Position numbers and translations under genes: made by a program. From assembly GCA_020073465.1 (NCBI GenBank), contig JAIQFC010000011.1, positions 1 through 64,000 of the forward strand: a stretch of DNA of 64,000 nucleotides, given 5' to 3'. The notes beneath the pieces were generated by a model. That model did not search any database, was not told the origin of the DNA, and saw only the letters and a program-made list of their open reading frames with translations. Below, in pieces: positions 58,883 through 64,000 of this stretch (the stretch's first letter is position 1; every line of letters begins with the position of its first letter). The DNA comes from Terriglobia bacterium (GTDB lineage: Bacteria > Acidobacteriota > Terriglobia > Terriglobales > Acidobacteriaceae).

Positions 58883-58888
58883 ATTATA
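58883..58888 (-). promoter_or_regulatory. Candidate -10 box for the HtrA gene
   Basis: TATAAT on the minus strand with 37 bases between it and the ATG. No TTGACA-like -35 at normal spacing; a palindrome GCTTGTAAGC lies just upstream. Confidence 0.35.
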
Positions 58889-59037
58889 CCCGCTTACAAG
58901 CGACACCCTACCGACCCCAGTGCCTGCCGGGTATCTGAATCACAGTATGTTAGACGCGTGAAATAGGTAATTCGTTTGATGCATCATGCGCCAGCAGGCG
59001 CTGTAATAGGAAAGAACTACGCGACGGGGAGAGACTC

Positions 59038-60966
59038 TCACTTCGCTTCGTACACTGTTTTCCCGCCCACTACCGTCCGTAGGACCTTGGTAGAGAGCAC
59101 CTTCTCTGGCGATGACGCCGTTACATCGCGATCCAGGACCACGAAATCCGCCAACATCCCGGGGATCAACTTCCCTTTCTCCTTCTCCTCGAACTCAGCA
59201 AATGCCGAGCCGGTCGTGTAGGCGGCGATGGCCTGATCCATGGTGAGCCTCTGCTCGGGGAAATATTCCTGTTTGCCGTTCTCGCTCCTGCGCGTCACCG
59301 CCGCGTAGAGTCCGCGAAACGGCGAGACCGCCTCCACGGGATAGTCCGTGCCAAACGCCAGGGTGACTCCCTTATTCAGGAATGCCAGCCACGCGTACGA
59401 CGTCGCCGCGCGCTTCGGCCCCAGCCGGTCCTGCGCCCACCGCATATCGGTGAGCAGATGGCTGGGCTGCATCGAAGCGATCACCTTCAACTCCTTGAAG
59501 TGCGCGAACTGGGCAGGAGTCGTAACTTGCGCATGTTCGATTCGGAAGCGGAAATCATTGCCGCCATTGGCTGCTTTCACTTTGTTCTCGCGCGCGACTT
59601 TCTGGGCCTCGGCGAACGCGTCCAGAGCCATCTGGACCCCCTTGTCGCCGATCGCGTGAAGCCCGAGCTGAAAACCCGCCAGCACGCGTTCCTTGGCCAT
59701 CTCGTTCAGCTTGGCCGCTTCATAGCGCGGCAGCCCTGAGTTCTTTGCGTCATCCGCGTACGGCTCGAGCAGCGCCGCAGTATGCGAGCCGAGCGAGCCA
59801 TCCATGAATCCCTTCAGCATCCCCGTACGCAACATCAGATCGGTCTGCGGATGCGAATCGCGTTCCTTCTTGAGCTCGTCGACCGGATCGTCAAACGGCA
59901 GCCACTCCGAAATGCGCGCTGTTAGCTTTCCCTCTTTCTCGAGCTCTTCGTAAATCTGGAAGTCTTCCCACGTCGAAAAGTCCTGCGCCGAGGTCACCCC
60001 ATGCTCGGCCATGTCGGCCAGAGCGACCTCAATTCCCTCTCGCAGCTTGTCATGCGAGGGTTTGGGAATGACTTGTTCCACGGCGAGCCGCGCCGTCTCC
60101 CGCAGGATGCCGGTCGGCTGCCCGGTAGTGTCACGATCGATCTTGCCGCCCTCGGGATCACGGCTGGCCAGCGTCACGCTGGCCAGCTGCAATGCCCGGG
60201 TGTTCGCCACCGCGATGTGCCCGTCCACGCGGCTCAAGAACACGGGATGCCCGCCCGAAACCTCATCCAGGTCCCAGCGGCTGGGCAATGTTTTCACCGG
60301 CCAGGTAGTCTCGTCCCAGCCTCCTCCCAGAATCCACTCTCCCGGCCTCGACTTCTCCACCTTGGCCCGTACTCGCTCGCGCATTTCGTCCATGGACTTC
60401 ACGCCGGCCAGATCGACCGTCAGCTTCTGCAATCCGGCATCGGAGAGATGCATGTGAGCGTCGTTGAAACCGGGCATGACGAAGTGGCCGTCCAGGTCGA
60501 TCACCTGCGTCTGCGGCCCTTTCAGCTTCTCGATGTCCGCCTTCTTCCCCACTGCCTGGATGCGATCCCCGCGCACCGCGATCGCTTCTTCCCGAAGGAT
60601 GGAGCTGAACGCAGTATTCGACGGCACCCCGGTGTAGACGTTCGCGTGTGCAAAGATGATGTCGGCCTTCGGGCCAGCAACCGTCGGTGTCGTGGCGCTC
60701 GGAAACTGATCCTGGGACCAACTCGGCATGGAACACAGCATGGCAATTACGCACGCCGCAACGACGCGCAGCCACGCGCGGTTCAGCTCCGAAGGAGCGA
60801 AAGAATGCAGCCCACAGCTTGCCCTGAGCCTGCCGAAGGGGCGCAGGCCGTGGGTAGGCGGCAAGAAATGAATCAGCCCCGTAGGGGCGAAGGATCGAAC
60901 GATGAGCGAATCCCCAGTCTTCTCGGCGTTCTCACCAACCCGATCGCATCTTTCTGCATTCATCAT
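59038..60966 (-). CDS. Amidohydrolase of the YtcJ type
   Basis: About 642 residues from the ATG at 60966, whose overlap with the M20 stop (ATGA) indicates coupling. The first 65 residues or so read through a repeat (segments such as SFAPTGLIHFLPPTHG and LHSFAPSELN), so the functional start may be the signal-like RVVAACVIAMLCSMPSWS region near 60780-60741. The body is an exported metal-dependent amidohydrolase: VMPGFNDAHMHLSDAG, GGWDETTW, GFMDGSLGSHTAALLEPY, FRIEHAQV and AFGTDYPVEAVSPF. YtcJ-type enzymes cleave N-substituted amide bonds; substrate unknown. Confidence 0.82.
   Translation of the reverse strand: MMNAERCDRVGENAEKTGDSLIVRSFAPTGLIHFLPPTHGLRPFGRLRASCGLHSFAPSELNRAWLRVVAACVIAMLCSMPSWSQDQFPSATTPTVAGPKADIIFAHANVYTGVPSNTAFSSILREEAIAVRGDRIQAVGKKADIEKLKGPQTQVIDLDGHFVMPGFNDAHMHLSDAGLQKLTVDLAGVKSMDEMRERVRAKVEKSRPGEWILGGGWDETTWPVKTLPSRWDLDEVSGGHPVFLSRVDGHIAVANTRALQLASVTLASRDPEGGKIDRDTTGQPTGILRETARLAVEQVIPKPSHDKLREGIEVALADMAEHGVTSAQDFSTWEDFQIYEELEKEGKLTARISEWLPFDDPVDELKKERDSHPQTDLMLRTGMLKGFMDGSLGSHTAALLEPYADDAKNSGLPRYEAAKLNEMAKERVLAGFQLGLHAIGDKGVQMALDAFAEAQKVARENKVKAANGGNDFRFRIEHAQVTTPAQFAHFKELKVIASMQPSHLLTDMRWAQDRLGPKRAATSYAWLAFLNKGVTLAFGTDYPVEAVSPFRGLYAAVTRRSENGKQEYFPEQRLTMDQAIAAYTTGSAFAEFEEKEKGKLIPGMLADFVVLDRDVTASSPEKVLSTKVLRTVVGGKTVYEAK
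60790..60905. repeat. Repeat block inside the amidohydrolase N-terminal frame
   Basis: Contains GCTCCGAAGGAGC near 60786, a CAGCCCACAGC ... GTGGGTAGG pair, and GCCCCGTAGGGGC near 60880. These stems sit in 5' coding sequence of the minus-strand gene. Confidence 0.6.
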
Positions 60967-62228
60967 TCCCCCACCCCCGCCAGCGCGAGCATCGTCAGCA
61001 AAATCCTCTTCAACCCGAGCTCCCGCCCGTTGGAATCGAACCACTCCTGCAACGTATGGGCGCCGCCGCCCGATCCTCCACCACCAATCGCAATCGCTTC
61101 CTGCCCCAGCGACAACGGAATATTCGCATCGGTCGAGGCCCGCTGCACCTGCGCCGCATTTCCCAACTGCGCATCCACCGCCCTGATCACCTGCAGAATC
61201 TTCGCCCCCGGCTGCAACTCTCCCGCCGGACGGCTCCCAATCACCACCACCTCACAACTCACGCCCGAAGGCCGCTTCTGAGCCGACGACCGCATTTCCG
61301 CCGCCATCGTCTCATCCTCGACCGCGCGGTTCAACGCCAGCCGCAAGCCTTGCTCCAGCCTTTCCATCTCCGCCATCGAGGTCGAGCGAATGTCCACCTT
61401 CATGCTGGCCGACTCCGGAATCGAGTTGACCGACGTCCCGCCGCGAATCACGCCAATGTTGAACGTCGTCTTGGGAGTCGTCGGCACGCGCGTCGCGGTA
61501 AACATATCGATCGCCTTGGCCAGAATCACGATAGGATTCGGTGCGCCAAAATCGCTCCAGGAATGCCCGCCCGGGCCGCGCACAATCACTTCAAACCGGC
61601 GGCTGCCCAGCGCCTCGGCCACAATCGTGTCCGCGCCCGCGCCGTCCAGCACCACGCTGTAGGCAATCGAATCCTTCCACCGCGGCGTGGAGAAAATGTG
61701 CCGCATCCCACGCAGATCACCTTCGCCCTCTTCCCCCACGTTCCCGATAAACACAAACGGCAGCGCGTGCCGGATGCGCACCGTCCGCAACAGGGCTGCA
61801 ATCGCCAGCAGCGCCGTCACCCCGGCCCCATTGTCGGATACCCCTGGCCCAAACAAGCGGCTTCCCTGCTGCCGGATAGTCAAAGGTGTATTCGCCGGAA
61901 AGACCGTGTCGATGTGCGCGCTCAGCGCGACATAGCGCCGACCAAATCCAGGATGCGTCCCGAACACATTGCCCACGTCGTCGATGCGCACATCGTCCAG
62001 CCCGACTTCGCGAAAGCGCTCCACCAGCCACGCCGCCCGCGCCGACTCGCCAAACGGAGGCGCCGGAATCCGCGCCATCTCCATCTGCCAGTGCGCCAGT
62101 TGCGGCTCCTGGGTGCGAAACCAGTTGAACGCCGACCGCACCTCGGGCGAGGCCGCCAGCCGCGCCACTTCCTGCTGCAGCGTAGGAACGAGGTCGGGCA
62201 TGTCCGCGCGCGGAGGAGTAGGGCTCAT
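60963..62228 (-). CDS. M20-family metallopeptidase
   Basis: 421 residues. Metal ligands of the M20 fold: LSAHIDTVF (His/Asp), GVSDNGAG (Asp), NVGEEGEGDL (Glu pair), VVLDGAGAD (Asp) and a C-terminal GGGGSGGGAHTLQEW (His). Peptidase T-like (tripeptidase) or acetylornithine-deacetylase-like. First gene of a two-gene unit with the amidohydrolase, suggesting joint breakdown of peptides or N-acyl amino acids. Confidence 0.88.
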   Translation of the reverse strand: MSPTPPRADMPDLVPTLQQEVARLAASPEVRSAFNWFRTQEPQLAHWQMEMARIPAPPFGESARAAWLVERFREVGLDDVRIDDVGNVFGTHPGFGRRYVALSAHIDTVFPANTPLTIRQQGSRLFGPGVSDNGAGVTALLAIAALLRTVRIRHALPFVFIGNVGEEGEGDLRGMRHIFSTPRWKDSIAYSVVLDGAGADTIVAEALGSRRFEVIVRGPGGHSWSDFGAPNPIVILAKAIDMFTATRVPTTPKTTFNIGVIRGGTSVNSIPESASMKVDIRSTSMAEMERLEQGLRLALNRAVEDETMAAEMRSSAQKRPSGVSCEVVVIGSRPAGELQPGAKILQVIRAVDAQLGNAAQVQRASTDANIPLSLGQEAIAIGGGGSGGGAHTLQEWFDSNGRELGLKRILLTMLALAGVGE

Positions 62229-62358
62229 GGGGGTTATTGCGTCATCTTACAACGCATGGGAAGGGATGGGGATTGCCTAGCGCGGAAACGCTGGATTACG
62301 GGAGGGTGGTAACCACGTGGGTCACAGAGACCACACCTTTGGGCACCGTCTCCAAGCC

Positions 62359-62598
62359 CTGTCATCCTGAGCGCAGCGGTTGCTTCGCGAATGCGAAGCA
62401 ACCGCGGAGAGAAGGACCCCTGCAACTTGGGCAGCACTCGCGGCGTTGCGGGAATTCTCTGGACGAAGCTAGCCGCGCTCGGCGATCTGCACCGTCAAAA
62501 GTCCCTGATTGGTCTCTGGCCGCGCACAACAGATAGGGATCCTTCGACTGCGTAGCCTCTTCGCATTCGCGAAGACGCTACCTCGCTCAGGATGACAG
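62359..62598. repeat. 240-bp REP-like element with inverted ends, supplying the panE-like stop
   Basis: Ends CTGTCATCCTGAGCG (62359-62373) and CGCTCAGGATGACAG (62584-62598) are exact inverses. Inside are two hairpins built on CTTCGCG / CGCGAAG and one on GGTTGCTTCGC. The region between the M20 and panE-like genes has no coding frame. The right end contains the last three sense codons and TGA of the neighbouring gene. Confidence 0.7.
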
Positions 62599-63510
62599 TC
62601 GCGGGGCTAGCCGGCTCTTCACCAATCCCGCCCTCTGCTCAACCGCCGCCACCAGCCTCTTCGTTGCCGGAACCTCGATCCCATGCCGCCGCGCACCGCG
62701 CAGGATGGGTCCCGCAATCGCATCCAGTTCCGGCGTCCTACCCTGCGCAACGTCTTTCTGCATGGAACTGCGCATGTTCCCCGGCATCTTCATGATGCCC
62801 GTGATGACAGCCTCTGCATCTACCCTGGCTCCCTCGGCCGTACCCACTGCTGCGGTTTCGCGTACGCAAGCCTCCAGTTGCTGCCTCCACTCGGGATCGG
62901 ATGTGATTTGCCCGGTGGTTAGATCTCCTGGCGTCGATGTCAATGCCAGCGGAGCCAGAAACACGAGCTTGCTCCACATCAGGGTCGGCTCGTCGTCCAC
63001 GAACCGGCACTCAAATCCCTGTCGCTGCAGTTCATCAATCGTGCCGCCGAGCAAGCTGCGTCCAGCTGAAGACACGCTCAACCGTGCGAAGGGGGATCGA
63101 TGCACGATATGTCCCGGCGCCACCCGCTCGGATTCCACGGCGATGGTCGCTGCAATGACGCGTTCCACGCCACACTTCGACCGCAGCAGAGCGAGATGAT
63201 CAACGCCGTTGAGCAGCGGGACAATCGCGCGTACGGATTCAGGATTGGTAAGTGCGCCCAGCGCGGGTTCCAATTGAGTAGCCTTCACCGCGATCCAAAG
63301 CACATCGGTCGGCGGTACTTCCGAAGCGCGGAGAACCGGCACGCTGACGTTCCCAAACGCGCTTTCCAAGCGAAGTTTTTCCGGATATTCGGCGAGCGAC
63401 TCGGGCCGCACAACCAGAGTCACGGTCGCGCCCGACCTTGCCAGGGATGCACCGATCAGGCCGCCAACCCCGCCCGCCCCGAGAATCGCGTGTCGCAACG
63501 GTGAGGACAT
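62587..63510 (-). CDS. 2-dehydropantoate 2-reductase-like protein
   Basis: 307 residues. N-terminal Rossmann motif ILGAGGVGGLIGASLARSG, then VKATQLEPAL and PLLNGVDHL, and a helical C-terminal domain with LMWSKLVFLAPLAL (the KPR K-x3-N position reads K-x3-L). The overall fold is PanE, which reduces ketopantoate to pantoate in CoA synthesis, but the altered catalytic residue leaves the substrate open. The last three residues (LSS) and stop are encoded in a REP-like repeat. Seven bases after the LeuA-like gene. Confidence 0.75.
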   Translation of the reverse strand: MSSPLRHAILGAGGVGGLIGASLARSGATVTLVVRPESLAEYPEKLRLESAFGNVSVPVLRASEVPPTDVLWIAVKATQLEPALGALTNPESVRAIVPLLNGVDHLALLRSKCGVERVIAATIAVESERVAPGHIVHRSPFARLSVSSAGRSLLGGTIDELQRQGFECRFVDDEPTLMWSKLVFLAPLALTSTPGDLTTGQITSDPEWRQQLEACVRETAAVGTAEGARVDAEAVITGIMKMPGNMRSSMQKDVAQGRTPELDAIAGPILRGARRHGIEVPATKRLVAAVEQRAGLVKSRLAPRLSS

Positions 63511-63517
63511 GCGAGCG

Positions 63518-64000
63518 TCAGTTCTTCCGTGCTGCTTCCACGCATTCCAGAATCTCCGCCTCGCTCAGCGTGTGGTCGCTCTGCTTGGCGCGCTGGTAGA
63601 TGCGCTCCACCAGATCGTCCTTCACCGCGATGCCGTGCCGCTCCAGCCAGAACAGCACATTCGACTTCCCGCTCATTGGGCCGACGTCAATAATCTGATC
63701 GAGCCCGAACACATGCGACGGCACACCTGAATACACCGTGTTCGCCAGCACGACATCATCTTTGTGATAAGCCTTGATGATCGCCGCCGCGTGCACGCCC
63801 GTCGCCGTGCGGAACGCATCGTCCCCCACCACGGGATAATTCGCCGGAATCGGCACGCCCGTCGCCCGCGACACTGCCTGGCAATACTGCTTCAGCTTGG
63901 TCAGGTCCTGCTGATCCCACGGAGCGACGCCCATGAGCTTCAGATTCACCAGCATCTGGTCGATCTGCGTGTTGCCGACGCGCTCACCCAGTCCGATCGC
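63518..64000 (-). CDS. 2-isopropylmalate synthase-like protein, C-terminal part
   Basis: At least 160 residues, running off the window edge. Motifs of the LeuA/homocitrate-synthase family: GERVGN near the edge, then DDAFRTATGVHAAA, YSGVPSHVFG and IDVGPMSGKSNVLFWL, with the metal-binding GVHAAA-type histidine. It condenses acetyl-CoA with an alpha-ketoacid. The final regulatory domain looks short. Co-transcribed with the panE-like gene, which hints at branched-chain or pantothenate-related metabolism. Confidence 0.8.
   Translation of the reverse strand, partial: AIGLGERVGNTQIDQMLVNLKLMGVAPWDQQDLTKLKQYCQAVSRATGVPIPANYPVVGDDAFRTATGVHAAAIIKAYHKDDVVLANTVYSGVPSHVFGLDQIIDVGPMSGKSNVLFWLERHGIAVKDDLVERIYQRAKQSDHTLSEAEILECVEAARKN

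Overview
The window looks like a chromosomal segment of a soil-type Acidobacteriota, most likely class Terriglobia (Koribacter/Korobacter-like). That is inferred from high G+C by eye, the futalosine menaquinone pathway, protein kinases with C-terminal TPRs, DUF5818-, DUF4097- and DUF1501-type proteins, a large-insert RNase E/G, and the many short palindromic and heptamer repeats between genes. No rRNA, tRNA, CRISPR array, phage or transposase was found. Almost everything is chromosomal housekeeping, with small patches of gene decay and repeat insertion.

Layout. 1-1.1 kb: truncated CYTH gene, repeat cluster and DUF1801 gene. 1.2-10.6 kb: mqnC, a DedA-like gene and mqnA (minus strand), then dprA, a four-helix-bundle gene, topA, small membrane proteins, bioY and mqnD (plus strand). 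10.7-16.6 kb: HAD phosphatase, NAD-dependent epimerase, GAF/HD-GYP protein, a DUF1501 remnant, an unknown protein, a Rieske ferredoxin and a lone nuoB, and a MITE-like element. 16.5-24.2 kb: PQQ-propeller protein, macro-domain protein, membrane glycosyltransferase, a four-gene exported redox cluster (porin-like, cytochrome c, CuA cupredoxin, DUF5818-like), DUF4097 protein and a methyltransferase. 24.4-36.8 kb: Ser/Thr kinase with TPRs, APC permease, GcvT-like protein, a GIY-YIG gene between inverted repeats, two tandem PYROXD2-like oxidoreductases, purU and an unknown 500-residue protein. 36.8-49 kb, minus strand: an eroded patch with a copy of the rng 3' end, then rng, rodA, mrdA, mreD, mreC, mreB and a FecR-domain protein. 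49-64 kb: GT39-type glycosyltransferase, aldehyde dehydrogenase, TonB-like proteins, aminotransferase, a Phd/PIN toxin-antitoxin pair, CpsB-type phosphatase, peptidoglycan-binding protein, HtrA protease, amidohydrolase plus M20 peptidase, a PanE-like reductase and the end of a LeuA-like synthase.

Functional themes. Three of the futalosine-route enzymes (MqnA, MqnC, MqnD) lie within 9.4 kb. The mreBCD-mrdA-rodA genes form the rod-shape cell-wall machine, followed by RNase E/G. GcvT-like, PYROXD2-like and PurU proteins suggest one-carbon or methylated-amine metabolism.

The most unusual layer is the repeats. Arrays with 7-bp periodicity, usually as inverted pairs, fill gaps between genes exactly from stop codon to start codon or from stop to stop, notably three gaps of the mre cluster. 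A second, REP-like palindromic family (ends GTCATCC / GGATGAC) has supplied stop codons or terminal codons to several genes. Two small genes, a four-helix-bundle protein and a GIY-YIG nuclease homologue, are each bracketed by inverted copies of one of these repeat classes. Those two arrangements are the best candidates here for an undescribed mobile or repeat-processing system.
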